From Bubalus kerabau (Eukaryota; Chordata; Mammalia; Artiodactyla; Bovidae): a stretch of DNA of 64,000 nt. The position numbers were made by a program, and so were the translations under genes. The stretch spans positions 48,105,001 to 48,169,000 of the forward strand of contig NC_073627.1 of the NCBI RefSeq assembly GCF_029407905.1, given 5' to 3'. Below are positions 1-10,574 of the stretch, piece by piece. Each line of letters starts with the position of its first letter. Position 1 is the stretch's first letter. The notes beneath the pieces are model-generated. The model saw only the letters and a list, made by a program, of their open reading frames with translations. It was not told the DNA's origin and ran no database searches.

Positions 1-628
1 CATCATATATCCAGTACATAAAATAAGTCAATATTGTATCAAATATTGTGACAAGGAATTGGAAGCTCTGAGGAAGAGTTTATAAATATCTGAATAGAAG
101 ATTGTAAGGATGAGGCTATTTTATTTCAGATTCCGTGCTTCCAGCCTTGCCAAAACTCCAACCAGTTTATAGCAGTAAGTAAAAATGGACTTTTTCTTCC
201 TTTCTTGACTTTTGAATTGGTGGTGGTGGTGGGGGGGGTGCCACTGGAGAATTCATACAAGTCCACCCCTACTGTTTTTCTGAGTGACAGACAAAATGTC
301 TGAGATTCCAAAAGCCAAAGGGGAAGAACAGGGACACTGGGCCTAAACAAAATGACAAAGTACAAAGTCAAAAGGGCATTTAAAAACTTCCATGTCTTGG
401 AACAATGAGCACAGGCTTTTCAGACAAGCTCTGGCCTTGGGACCCTTCTCCTTGGACAGACAAGGGGCAGATTTGGGGAGTCTGTGCCTCCCTGATGGAG
501 TCAACGGGAGGGGGCTCAGAATATGCTAACAGTTAACAAGGGCCCTGGGACCAGCACCTAAGCTTGGCTGGAGTACTCACCTGGGTCCCTACCAGTATCT
601 ACTTGTTTCCTGTGCCAAGTCCTGCTGC
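1..628. other. Single-copy DNA, no gene seen
   Basis: No repeat family or coding exon is recognised. The only structured part is a TGG/G-rich tract at 219-240. The open frames present are short and show no known domain. Confidence 0.5.
219..240. repeat. TGG/poly-G low-complexity tract
   Basis: Four TGG-like units run into a stretch of eight G residues. Such tracts vary in length by polymerase slippage. It is flanked by ordinary single-copy DNA. Confidence 0.8.
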
Positions 629-629
629 G

Positions 630-870
630 ACTGACCTAATGAGCTATTACCCCTTCCAAAGGGAGCACCCCTCATTGCAGTGACCTCACTAAGAGCTCTG
701 ACAGCCGCCAGCCTTCTTCTGTTGAATCTCGTGCGTGCAAAGTGGAACCGGCGGTGATGTGAGTTAGTTCTAAATTCAGCAGGTAAATGAAAGACATGTC
801 TGATGCCATCCAACCGGAATGAGTGTTTTTCAGTCACTCTAACTGACATGTCCCATCTGACTCCTTTCAA
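630..870. other. Repeat-free, CpG-retaining block; possible conserved element
   Basis: This 240 bp block contains no recognisable transposon and keeps several CpG dinucleotides (near 627, 705, 730 and 752), which decay quickly in unselected mammalian DNA. The minus strand holds a 111-codon open frame (589-924) that resembles no protein I know. A conserved non-coding element is possible; a lost exon or chance are alternatives. Inference only. Confidence 0.25.
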
Positions 871-1354
871 AGCAGGATGTTTTCCGGTAAACACACATGG
901 GCATCCACCCACACACACCACCACTGTCTACTTCTTTCACTGCCTACACCTGTGAGCAGATGGGATGCCTGGTGGCAACTTTTAGCACCCATGGTTTCTT
1001 TCTGGCCCAGGCAAAGCCCAGAGGACCAGGAAAGTACACTTTTTCAAAGCTACCAATGGCCATCTCCACCCCAATTACATCTCTGCTCCCCCCAGCTCAT
1101 GAATGCTCCCCAGGCACTCAGTGGGGTGCTGGTTTCCCCCAGGAGAGCCTTCTCCGGGGCTGGGGTAGGGGAAGAGTCCCCACTACCACCAGGAGCATCT
1201 AAACCCAGGCACCTAGAGGATGTGGAAACAGCTCTGCTGACCTATTCACATGGTCTCCTAGAAAGAGAGACCTCTGGGAGGTGTCTGCTGGAGCAGAAAG
1301 AGGAGCCTGAAAGCAGAGACGTTCTAATAGCTTAAGGCTCTACCATTGCTACTA

Positions 1355-1440
1355 GTTCTGGGAAAAATCCACTGGCTCTCCTTGAGCTTCAGTTTTCTCA
1401 TCTATCTAGAAATGAGACAGATGATAAAGTGGGGAGAGCT
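1355..1440 (+). mobile_element. MIR SINE fragment
   Basis: It contains the diverged MIR core motif ending in the familiar 'cagttttctcatct' segment. MIR is a tRNA-derived SINE inactive since early mammalian evolution. Only the central part is present. Confidence 0.6.
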
Positions 1441-1630
1441 AACCTGCCTTATCTGTCTGATCCAGTTCTGCATCCAGCTCTCTGCAACAAGGTTACCATT
1501 GAGTAAGACTAAGTTCTGGGTCAATGGGCTTGTGAATAGCTCATGTTATCAATACTTTCCATCTTCTGGCCTGATGGAAAGTCAGGCCATTTCTGATCTC
1601 AGGTCCATGGCTCCTGGTCTCCGTGGTGGC

Positions 1631-1955
1631 TCAATTCAGTTCAGTTCAGTCGCTCAATCATGTCCGACTCTTTGCAACCCCATGAATCACCACACACCAG
1701 GCCTCCCTGTCCATCACCAACTCCCAGAGTTTACCCAAACTCATGTCCATAGAGTCAGTGATGCCATCCAGCCATCTCATCCTCTGTTGTCCCCTTCTCC
1801 TCCTGCCCCTAATCCCTCCCAGCATCAAGGTCTTTTCCTTGATGTGAAGAGTCAACCCTTTGCATGAGGTGGCCAAAGTATTGGAGTTTCAGCTTCAGCA
1901 TCAGTCCTTCCAATGAACACCCAGGACTGATCTCCTTTAGGACGGACTGGTTGGA
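1631..1955 (-). mobile_element. BovB LINE 3' end
   Basis: The segment starts with TTCAGT-type repeats, which are the reverse complement of the BovB 3' terminus, and continues through the tail of the reverse-transcriptase ORF. The minus strand still reads the ORF2 C-terminal motif around 'RMRWLDGITDSMDMS' and 'VMDREAW'. It is a 5'-truncated, dead copy of about 325 bp. Confidence 0.95.
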
Positions 1956-2444
1956 CACACACAAACCTCCGGCCTGGGACCAGTCTTGCTCCCTGGGTTC
2001 ACTCCCCCTTCCTCTCTACTCTAGGCAGTGTCTAGGGTCTACTGAGCCCTCAGTTTGTAGTGGTAAACTGGATACAGCCTGACCTCCCCATGAATTTATC
2101 AGCCAGCATTCCTTGATCGCGCCCCCCCTCACCCATTCTCCCCTTTCAGGTGCAAGGGGGCAGGGAGGAGAGTGAGGTGGTCCCTGTTCTTGAAGACCCT
2201 AGAGAGTAAGCCAGATGGGCGAACAGGCATGGATGAAGCCTTCAGATGCACGTCAGTGTCAAGCAAGGCACAGGGGTGGGAGGCCAGGGGAGGTGGTCTG
2301 GGAGGCTTCAAGGAGGAGTCTGAACAAAAGCGATTTGTGGGGAAGGAAAGCTGGGGAAGCATTCCGCAGAAGGAGATGCAAACACACATACATATGTGGG
2401 GACAGACGGACCCATTCCAGGAGTCTCAGGACGTGTGTGTACGG
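1956..2444. other. Single-copy DNA
   Basis: No repeat family or exon is recognised. A C-rich run occurs near 2120-2128. Overlapping open frames of up to 153 codons in several frames here show no domain and are treated as chance. Confidence 0.4.
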
Positions 2445-2550
2445 TTTGCATTTGACAGAAGAGAAGACCAGACTCTGGGAGGTGAAGACCTGCCCACTCT
2501 CCCAGCCAGTAGACGCAGCCAGAGCTCCTTCTAGAACCCACTCTGCTTCT
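2445..2550 (-). mobile_element. MIR SINE fragment
   Basis: The segment follows the reverse complement of MIR: a diverged 'gaggaaactgag' region followed by the 'cccagccagt' segment that corresponds to the 'cacagctagt' motif. Divergence is high, as expected for MIR. Confidence 0.6.
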
Positions 2551-3360
2551 CCCAGAAGCGGGGTGGTCAGCACTGCCAAGGATGCAGTCACTAAAGTAAA
2601 GCAGACGTCACTGATGCCTTTGCCACAAAGCCCGTTAGACTGGGGATCAATGAGCTGTTGTAGGAGCCCTTTCTAAAGAGGACAAGGATGGGTTATTGCT
2701 AGAAGCAAAACAAGCCTGCAATGGCCTGGGGTTTGCATTCTACCCTCGATGATCAAAAAGGGCCAACCGAGGGGCAATCAACTCAGGTTACCCAGTGGGG
2801 AGAGGGTTTCCCCTTCTCACTTTTGACACATTCAGCCCCTGTGGTCCTGCCTCCTCTTCTTCTGCTGACCTCTCAGGAAGGCATCAGCACTCCTTGGGAG
2901 GGGTGGCACCATGGGCTCCTGCTCCCAGGTGAACGAGGCATGTTAGAACCTGAAACCTACAGAGGCTGGCACTGTGACACCATCCACTTTCCGGCTTGAA
3001 AGCAGGCTTTAGAAGCTCTGATGCTCTCAGGGTTTTCTCACTAATCTTCTTATCTGGGTATTTATACAACATCCTGCAGAGCCAACTTGCCTCATGCTTG
3101 TATAAAAGAGCAGAAATAATAACGTCAGCATTTCAAGTACGTATTTCCAATTCCCCCTCCCCAGGGCATTCTGGGAAGCAGCTGGGTGGGCTGCAGAGAG
3201 CCCAGGAAGGCAGACCAGGCTCTAGTCCCAGGTCCATGGCGTTATCACATGTGACACACAACTTGGGGGTCTGCCAAGCAAAACAGGAAAGCACCGGGAA
3301 GGGGTGGGATGGTGGGGAAATAATATTTGTTAAGGACATTGTACACGCACAGGTAGACAC
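2551..3360. other. Single-copy DNA
   Basis: No transposon or exon is recognised in this stretch. A short AT-rich part near 3045-3140 stands out slightly. Nothing can be assigned a function. Confidence 0.4.
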
Positions 3361-3440
3361 GATTCTGATTCTGCAGCAAGGAAACCAGGCACCAAGAGAT
3401 GCTAACTCATTTGCTGAAGTAATGCATCTCAGGAGATCTG
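3361..3440 (-). mobile_element. MIR-like fragment (weak)
   Basis: A diverged match to reverse-complement MIR ('gcaaggaaaccaggcacc' and following). It is short and could be chance. Confidence 0.35.
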
Positions 3441-3770
3441 CTCACTGGTTTATTCCTGGATGACTTCTGCATTCATTTTGCTAAAAACTGGCCTCATTAA
3501 AGTCAGAAGTAGACCTGGACCCCTCACTCTTCTACATCAGTCAATAAAGGTGCCCATTCATTAGTGCCCTCATTCACAAACTGGTTTCCCAGGCTGACTC
3601 CAGGCCAGATCCTCTGCTGGGTCCCCGCTCCTCAGGAGTTTCATGGTGAGAACTAGGATTCGGAGGCAGAGGAAGAGAACCTATGAGTGACCCGCCTTCC
3701 ACCAACAGGACGTGCCTGGGAGCTAGCACTCTGCTCTGTCTGCACTGACTCTCTTGAGGTCCAAGGGGGC

Positions 3771-3920
3771 ACGGATCATTATCATGCCTGCTTTGTAGTT
3801 GAGGACTTTGAGGAATCAGAGACGCCTTGTAACTTGCTCAAGGTCACATGTCAGTAAATGATCAAAGCAAATGTCTGATGTCAAAGTCTGTTTTCTTAAA
3901 ACCCATGCTATGTGCCTCCC
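3771..3920 (-). mobile_element. MIR SINE
   Basis: Clear reverse-complement MIR: 'gaggactttgagga', then 'aacttgctcaaggtcacat' and a tRNA-related left part. About 150 bp of the element survives. Confidence 0.8.
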
Positions 3921-3940
3921 ATTCAAAGATGGATGGGAGT

Positions 3941-4260
3941 CATGGAAGGTTTCCAGGAGGAGGTGATCTCAGCTGAGTGCAGACAGTTGGTTTGGGGTCA
4001 ACCAAGGGAAGGAAGAGGAATGTCAGACATTCTGTAAGATTGTAACCAGAGACTGGAGAACGGGAATAGAAATCTCTGAGTCTGGACAAGAAAGCGGGAC
4101 TCCGGCAAACAAAACATTTCCTGCTGTGCAAAAGAGACTGGAATGTATCTGAAAGGCAATAGGGAGCCAAGAAGAAATTCATTCAAAGAGGGAGCTGACC
4201 TGATTTGCATTTTAGGGCGGCCACTCTTGCTGCAGTGGGGATTGGACGGAGCTAAGGATG
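3941..4260 (-). mobile_element. L2 LINE fragment
   Basis: It matches the antisense of the L2 3' region: 'ttccaggaggaggtgat', a diverged 'gcaatagggagcca' segment and 'gacctgatttgcatttta'. L2 is a CR1-clade LINE extinct in eutherians. The call is from family pattern, without alignment. Confidence 0.6.
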
Positions 4261-4642
4261 GAGGCAGAGAAATCAGCAGATGCTGTTAGAGTTCTGAGCA
4301 ATTACAAAGTCAGAGGCAGCAGGGACTCAAACTGTGTTTTGAATTCCGATACATGAAAGGTGTGTTGTTTCTTGCAAGAAACACATCCTGAGAGACAGCC
4401 CCAGCCTTATCACAGCTTCGTGTCCAACTGTGCCTCCTGCTGCCTCACCACTGTTCTCCCTGGTGCTCCAAATAAGCAGGAATGATGGCAGGCTGGGGTT
4501 TGGGAATCAGGGTTGAGGCTGGGGAGGAGTGGCAGGGGATCAGGCTGTGCAGACAAACACGCCTGTGTCACAGCCACTTCATCTCACTAAACTGTACATT
4601 CAGGAGACCTTCCGAGCATCCATTGAAGAGAAGGTACAGTGC
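4261..4642. other. Single-copy DNA with an 18 bp palindrome
   Basis: No repeat family is seen. At 4366-4383 lies a perfect palindrome with the core TTGCAA flanked by TTTC/GAAA, resembling a C/EBP or STAT-like half-site pair. Whether it is bound cannot be judged. Confidence 0.35.
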
Positions 4643-4827
4643 GGGACTTCCCTGATGGTCCAGTGGCTGAGACTCTGCCCTCCCAATGCAGGGGACCGGG
4701 GTTTGATCCCTGGTCAGGGAACTACATCCCGCATGCTACAACTAAGAGTTTGCACGATGAAATGAAGATCAAAGATCCTGCATGCTGCAAGTTAAGATCC
4801 AGTGAAGCCAAATAAATGAAATTTTAA
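4643..4827 (+). mobile_element. CHR-type tRNA-derived SINE
   Basis: It begins 'gggacttccctgatggtcca', has a B-box-like 'gggtttgatccctggtc' and ends in an A-rich tail with 'aaataaatgaa'. This head is that of the CHR/SINE2-1 class of cetaceans and ruminants, distinct from Bov-tA because it lacks the BovB-derived segment. Confidence 0.9.
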
Positions 4828-5510
4828 AAGGTGAAATAAAGATTGAAATGCAATGACCTGGACCACAGTACCTCGGGCTCCATCCCCTATTTGCTCTCAT
4901 TTCCCCAACACCCAGAAAAACAGTTAATGGATACCTTTTTTTTTTTTTCATGTTTAGTTCTTCTCGCATAAATTTCCTTAAGCCCCTGGCAGCAATTACC
5001 ACTCGTCTGCTAGCACGTACCCACCGATGACAAAGGGAGCGAACAATAGCAAATAGATATTAAGGGGAGAACTTGAAAACTGTGGATGTACTTAGTCTGA
5101 CAGCCCGTTGTTGGGTTTTGTTTTCAGAGTGTGGGGGGGTGCTTGTTCATGGGCATGTTTTCTCTGGGTTGTGATTGGAGAGCAAGCATATAATAGAGTC
5201 ATATTTTCTGCGGGTAAAATTGTTGCTGGTTCTCGAGACAGAATGGAATCTATCAAAAGTTGCAGGTGTTCTGCTCTGAGCCCCTGGGCATCCGGAGCTG
5301 CTGTTACCAGAACGAGCCTGAGTTTTCTGCTCAGGTCATTGGATCACATTATTTCCTGGCACTCCTGGCCTGTAGCATTTCATGGCATTTACCTGAGCCC
5401 AGACCTCCCAATCCCAGCAAAATGACTAGGACCTGGTCGTTCCAGCCCAGGGCAGGGTTGGGAAAACCACATCCAGCATCAGTCGGCGCTAGGGGTCTGG
5501 GTGGATGGGC
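4828..5510. other. Single-copy DNA with a T-rich tract
   Basis: A T13-like tract lies at about 4937-4949, and the sequence around it may be very old L1. The remainder is unassigned, and no exon is visible. Confidence 0.35.
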
Positions 5511-5514
5511 AGAG

Positions 5515-5680
5515 GATGCTGTGGAAAGAGCCTTGGTTGGGGAGTTAAAAGATGTGGTTCTATTGGTACCAAGAGACCTTGGGCCTCCCTTTCTCCATCT
5601 CTAAAAGATGGAGATCTGAAGAAGGGTGCAGGGAACCAAATGACTTCAAAGTTCTCTTCCAGAAATCGAGGGTGATGGGA
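5515..5680 (+). mobile_element. MIR SINE
   Basis: Sense MIR core: 'gagaccttgggcctccctttctc' followed by 'atctctaaaagatgg' and a 3' part near 'tctcttccag'. Diverged but collinear. Confidence 0.65.
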
Positions 5681-6006
5681 GGAACTGCCTCCTCCTTGAA
5701 CCACTGGGACAGGGCAAGAGCAAGCACTCACAGTGCCCAAGGAGGACTCCTTCCTGCACTGTCCTTACACCAGCCAAGAAGACAGGGCTGGCACGGCAGA
5801 GACAATGATGCTGGGGCGACCCTGGGAGAAGCTGATGGGAGTTAGCCTTTCTGACGGGGCGTCCAGTGTGAAAGCGAAGGAAGCCTCCTGTCTAACTCAG
5901 TGCCAGTTTTCAAATACAAAAAACAGAAACAACAAAAAGAAAGGTCTCTCTCTAAACCCCACACTTCTTATTCTAGAAGATGCAGACACGTTTGAAGATG
6001 TAAATC
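5681..6006. other. Single-copy DNA
   Basis: No repeat or exon is recognised. An A-rich patch occurs at 5918-5940. Confidence 0.4.
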
Positions 6007-6220
6007 GGGGTTCTCAGCTTCAGTACTATTGACTTATTTGGACTGGGTACTTCTGCATTGTGGGGGCTGTTCTAAGCCTTGTAGGATGTTTAGCAGCATC
6101 TCTGGCTTCTCTCCAGGAGATGCCAGAATCTCCCGCAGTCGTGATAACCAAAAATGTTTCCAGACATTGCCATATGTCCCCTGGGGGAGCAAAACAATCC
6201 ACAGCAGAGAGCTACTTCTC
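6007..6220. mobile_element. Ancient non-autonomous hAT-like DNA transposon
   Basis: It has the layout of a mammal-wide miniature element: a 'ggttctcag' end, internal 'gtaggatgtttagcagcatc' and 'aaaaatgtttccagacattg', and a decayed matching far end. I recognise the family pattern but not a secure name. Confidence 0.6.
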
Positions 6221-6988
6221 TAAAAGGATGATCAGCCTTTTAGAAAACTCAGTTTGTGCATCTCCCAAATGGGATAACACCCGATCTGCTCAGTCCACAG
6301 AGTAATGGTGGGAAATTGAAAAGAATAACTCAAAGAGAAGTTCTGAGAAGTCCCATCTCCAAGGCTGAAGCCAGAGTGTCCACCTCCAGGAGTCAGATGA
6401 GAGGCTCCACCCAGCTACCAGTCGCCCTTGCACTGGGATGCACACCAAACACAAGATGTGTAGCTCCCAGTGCCCCTAACCTGCACCAGTGACTCAGGCC
6501 TGGCCCGCAACACTTGGACCAAATCAACTCAGCTTCTCTTCTGAGTTTCAGCAGAGCAAGGATGCTAGTCAGCCAGCTGGCCGTGCAAGCACAGCGAGGA
6601 GCCCTGCTTCCATCCATCATCAAGTGTGGCTGTTTTTTAATAAGGAATTTGGGAGAGAAATGAGGCCCTTTGCCAAAGAGGCTCAGTCCTTATTGAATCT
6701 TCTGGATACATAAAACCCTAGAAATCAGTGGAGCAGCAACTTTTTCTCTGAGTCTTTATCCTTGATCAGTGTGGATTATAGTCTCCTATAGTGGGGAAGA
6801 AGACCTACAGGGGCAGCAGGGGACAGGTAGATATTAGCTTAACCTTCTCCACTGGCCTCAGGATGACCTATGCTCCCCTTCCTATTGATGATTGGAGGCT
6901 GTTGGCCACCTAATACAGGTGGGGAAAGAATGGCAGGAGGGAGCTGGTGTCCAAGCACCCTCTATGTGAAGGCACAGTGCTGGATATT
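6221..6988. other. Single-copy DNA
   Basis: No transposon is recognised. Several short open frames overlap here without domain content. Nothing regulatory can be supported. Confidence 0.4.
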
Positions 6989-7390
6989 ACATGGGTTATC
7001 TCAATCCACACCCAAGTCCAGTGTACATTAGTGAAAGTGTTAGTTTTCTCAGCCTTGTCCAACTCTTTGCAACCCCATGGACTGTAGCCCACCAGGCTCC
7101 TCTGTCCATGAGGATTCTCCAGGCAAGAATACTGGAGTGGGTAGCCATTCCCTTCTCCAGGGGATCTTCCCGACCCAGGGATTGAACCTGGATCTTCCAC
7201 ATTGCAGGCGGGTTCTTTACCATCTGAGCCACGGGGAAAACCCAATGTACATCAACGCTTTGGATTTTATGGCCTAGGAATGGAAATACAGAAAGGTTAA
7301 GTGACTTTTCCGGGATGCCTGGGGAGTCAGCATTCACATTCAGGGCCGCCTGACTGCAAAACCATGTTTCTTTCCCTATCTCTGCTGCCT
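6989..7390 (-). mobile_element. MIR SINE split by a Bov-tA
   Basis: The right part (7253-7390) holds the reverse-complement MIR motif 'gaaaggttaagtgactttt', and the left part (6989-7017) holds the 'atgggttatctcaatcc' end. The two halves are separated by the SINE at 7029-7241 and join if that SINE is removed. Confidence 0.75.
7029..7241 (-). mobile_element. Bov-tA SINE with target-site duplication
   Basis: Antisense Bov-tA: the BovB-derived part ('gactgtagcccaccaggctc', 'aatactggagtgggtagcc') is followed by the tRNA-derived head ('gggattgaacctgg', 'ctgagcca'). An 11 bp duplication flanks it at 7018-7028 and 7242-7252 with one mismatch, so the insertion boundaries are well defined. Confidence 0.95.
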
Positions 7391-8445
7391 TCCAATAAGG
7401 ATACAGTTCTTTCAACCAATGGAAAAACCACTTCTGCATATTCACAAAGCTCTTGAGTGGACTCTTTAGAGGGGTTCTCCCTACAAAGTCAGTTGTCTTT
7501 ATTACTGGTTGAGATGCACGGTGTGGCCTGTACTGGTGCAGGTGTGTGGGTTATGTGCAACCACATACATATGTATCTGTGTGCATGCGCACACCCCAGA
7601 GCACGCTGTGCAGTGATGTAACTCTAGGGGGAGCTGGTGTACTTGGCACTTAAGTGCATAGGTGCTCAATGCGCATGCCCGGGGCCTGCGCATAATCGCG
7701 TGCCTCTGTTCCATTGAGGACAGCAGAACCCTGGGTCAGAGAAGGATGCCTCGGGACTCAACGGTGCTCGCGCCAGTGGGTTCGGGGAGGTGGTTTCTCT
7801 ACAGGAGAAGCTGCAGAATGAGCAGAGGTGCTGCACATGCTGTCCAGATGTTCCAAGCGGAAGACACTTGAACAAGCGTCCTCCATGGATGGTTCGAATG
7901 GTGTGTGTACACAGCTGAGTCAGCTGGGGCTGAGATCTGGGGACCTCTGTCACACGCATGGCCAGCTCCCATTTGTCATCAGCCTGGGATGAGCTTTCCC
8001 CTTATGGGGTTGTCCTCCCCTGCGCGTGTGTGTTAGCTGGGGGCGGCTGATGTTCAGAAAGCTCTTTGCTGTCTCTGGGGCTGGGTGGGGCTGCTGCTTC
8101 CCCACTTCCCTCTGGTTGCTGTTCACCAACGGAAGCAGGAGGAACCTCTGACTCAGGGTCCTGCTGGGAAGACAGTTGAATTAGGCAACTAGATGAGTAA
8201 CCGGTGTTCTTCCTCTAAGATGGAGAAGGGGAGGCGTGGAAGGGCATGCAGGAAGCAGAAAGTCTGGCCAAGAGAGAGATGTTTGTGGATAAACCAACTG
8301 GCCAAGGCAAGGAGCTTGGGAAGGTAGATGGGATGATGGAAGTGGGGAGGGAGGGAATGATACTCTGAGATCCCCCTGTGTACATGAGTACATGAGCATA
8401 ATGTGCTCCTTGTCATGGCAGGGAAATAGCTGAGAGTTAGCCAAC
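7391..8445. other. Single-copy DNA with a CpG/alternating block
   Basis: Repeat-free. The interval 7560-7760 is unusual for its CpG content and alternating purine-pyrimidine runs. The rest is ordinary single-copy sequence with no exon visible. Confidence 0.4.
7578..7594. other. Strictly alternating pyrimidine-purine run
   Basis: Seventeen bases alternate strictly between pyrimidine and purine around GCATGCGC. Such runs can adopt left-handed DNA. The same core resembles an NRF1 half-site, with similar CpG motifs near 7669-7680 and 7685-7705. Confidence 0.55.
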
Positions 8446-8449
8446 CCCA

Positions 8450-8560
8450 GACTGGAGACCCTGATCTGCTCCCAGATGGCTGTGGGACCTGGGGTTCATC
8501 ATTTACCCTCTCTGGGTTTTGGTGTTCTGATTCTCTTTCTGCTATGGTACATGGACTGAC
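8450..8560 (+). mobile_element. MIR SINE fragment
   Basis: Sense MIR: 'gctgtgggacctggggttcatcat' and 'ctctctgggtttt' correspond to the 'gctgtgtgaccttgggca' and 'cctctctgtgcctc' parts of the family. Confidence 0.6.
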
Positions 8561-9539
8561 CCGGAACCAAGCCAGGACTTAGCAAGTGCTCGTTCAGGGT
8601 CAACATCCATAACAGCAAAGTGCGGTCCAGCTTCTCAGGCTTAGGATCAAGGGTCTGTTGAGTGAGTGTCAAGGACAGTTCAGGTAACACCTGTGGGGGT
8701 GCTGAGTCCTGGGAGGACTCTGAGCTCGGATCCTCTGCAGAATTCCCATAGGCAGGTGGGTAGACACCATTCTACATTCCCAAGGAACCCCCTCCAGGCT
8801 CGGCCCTACCCCACGTCCACATTTCTTTTTCATTTTAGGTCACCTACTCAGAGGAAGACACTGCCCCACACACGTGGCATGTGTTAATTTGTGCAAGTAA
8901 GCAAACAACCTACAAAGGGGAGAACACAAACCTCTCTCTACAGATAAGGGAACCACATCTCGTACAGGGAAACGAGAAACATCTGCAATGCCATCTCCGC
9001 CATAGCAAGTCCCCTCTCTATACACCTCTGTGTGGCCACCCTGCCGGGCCCAGCCTGCTGGTTACAGAGAAATGGCTAACGAAGGTCTCTGTGCTGTTAA
9101 CCCAGGTGCAATTCCCTTTGTGCTCTCAGCTACAGATATGAATTTTGTTTAGTTCAAAGACCTCATTAACACCAGGGTTAGTGGAAGCAGCTTCACAGCT
9201 GATTCATCTTCAAAAATCAAAGGCAGCCTGAGCCCCCCTGGGCAGCTGGGGGCTGGGCGGCTCTCTGGGGCACCTTTGCTGCTCTCTGACCTCCTGGGTG
9301 CTCTGCGGCCATCACGCGAGCTTCAAGTGCCTTCCCTGGAGGTTGGATCAGGAAGAGAAGAAGGAAGAGCTCTGTCCATGAGACCTTTGGGCTCCCTCTA
9401 GGAATCTCCAGGGATAATACGCATCTCTGTTGATTCATCTGGGTCCTAATTTCTAGAACAGCATATACAGGTTGTTGAAGGTCGTGGCAACCATTGCCCC
9501 ATGCTGGACACAAGGAAGGGGGTGCACACTGTGGTTGTA
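8561..9539. other. Single-copy DNA
   Basis: No repeat is clearly recognised. The minus strand contains a 161-codon open frame (9217-9702) without recognisable domain that runs through the neighbouring MIR, so it is judged a chance frame. Confidence 0.4.
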
Positions 9540-9665
9540 GGGAGACCAGTCCTGTCACTGACTGCGTGATCTTTGAGCCCCTGTTCAGCCACATGAATGA
9601 ACTGACTGAGAAATTCATCAAGGTCCCTTCCAGCTCCGATACTGACATGGCCCAGACTGTCCAGG
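9540..9665 (+). mobile_element. MIR-class SINE fragment
   Basis: The order 'gtcactgactgcgtgatc', 'gagaaattcatcaaggtccc', 'ttccagctccgata' matches the 3' half of MIR-type elements. Confidence 0.55.
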
Positions 9666-9694
9666 AACTGAAACTGTCCTTGGGAGAATAAAAC

Positions 9695-9768
9695 CTATTC
9701 ATTCATGGAATTAGCATTCACAGAGTGTGTATTATGGGTCATTCATTGTGCCAGGTTTTAGGTGGCTG
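9695..9768 (-). mobile_element. L2 3' end fragment
   Basis: Antisense L2 terminal motif: 'attcattcatgg' followed by 'gtgtattatgggtcattca' and 'tgtgccaggttttaggt', the counterpart of the 'ctatgtgccaggcac' signature. Confidence 0.55.
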
Positions 9769-9836
9769 GCTTAAATCCCCCTAATGCTTAAATCCTCCAC
9801 ATGCTTAAATCCCCCACATGCTTAAATCCCCCTAAC
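9769..9836 (+). repeat. Minisatellite, 4 x 17 bp
   Basis: Four consecutive 17 bp units start at 9769, 9786, 9803 and 9820. Each begins GCTTAAATC and continues with a C-rich part; units differ at two to four positions. The array directly abuts the end of the L2 fragment. Confidence 0.9.
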
Positions 9837-9927
9837 AGTTTTAAAAAGCATGAGATAAGAAACAAAGAAAAATAATAGCGTGCTATTTATGTGAATTTCA
9901 CCTCAATACAAGAAGTAATAATGGTCA

Positions 9928-10047
9928 GGACTTCCTTGGTGGTCCAGTGGTTAAGACTCTACGTTTCCACTGCAGGAGGCGCTGGTTCGATCCTGATCTG
10001 GGAACTAAGATTGTGCACGCTGTGTGGGGCAGCCAAAACTTTTTTTG
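9928..10047 (+). mobile_element. CHR-type SINE
   Basis: It begins 'ggacttccttggtggtccag', carries the B-box-like 'ctggttcgatcctgatctgg' and ends in an A/T-rich tail. No BovB-derived segment follows, which separates it from Bov-tA. Confidence 0.9.
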
Positions 10048-10144
10048 AAAAGAAGTAATCATGGTGAATGACTTGCTCCAGATCAAAAATGTACAAAGGA
10101 GGTTCTCCACGTCCAGAAACCGTGGCTTTAATTCCTAGTTCTGT

Positions 10145-10215
10145 CTGCAGCCCAGTACAGTCTAGCCCAACGTTCAGTGCTTGGTAGGCATTCAGCAAAG
10201 ATGTGTTGAAAGAAA
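10145..10215 (+). mobile_element. L2 3' end fragment
   Basis: Sense L2 terminus: 'cagtgcttggtaggcattca' followed by 'gcaaagatgtgttgaaaga', the diverged 'ctcaataaatatttgttga' signature. Confidence 0.55.
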
Positions 10216-10289
10216 GAGGGAAAGAAAGGAATCGGTGATGGCAAAGGGGAGGATGGAAGGAAGATAGGTCAGAAAAGAAGTGGGGGTGT

Positions 10290-10400
10290 CACTTTCTCAA
10301 CTGAAGTTAAGTCAAGAGGTTAAGTGACTCACCCAGTCACACTGGGAGCAGTTGACAATCTTAAGTGTAGACAAGGTCCCCATTAACTGGGTCTGCTAGG
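10290..10400 (-). mobile_element. MIR SINE fragment
   Basis: Reverse-complement MIR with 'agaggttaagtgactcaccc' and 'gtcacactgggagcag'. Short but typical. Confidence 0.65.
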
Positions 10401-10574
10401 AAAAGGCCTCCAAAGGCAGAGTGAGTAAGAAGGTAAGGGTTGGAAATCAGCAAATCCAAAAATCACAGTCGGCAAAGAGAGGGATGATGTGAACCAAGGA
10501 TAATGTGGGGGTGTTTTTCCTTACATATGTTCCTTACGTGCCATCAGAGGGACTTGGGGACAGCAGTGTGGGGT

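Noticed and set aside
877..1335. 152-codon open frame
   Set aside because: Low-complexity, overlaps another unrelated frame of 101 codons, and shows no splice context or known protein similarity.
9217..9702. 161-codon minus-strand open frame
   Set aside because: No recognisable domain and it extends through a MIR-class SINE; best explained as chance.
9769..9836. CRISPR-like array
   Set aside because: Units are contiguous 17 bp tandem copies without spacers, in a mammalian genome.
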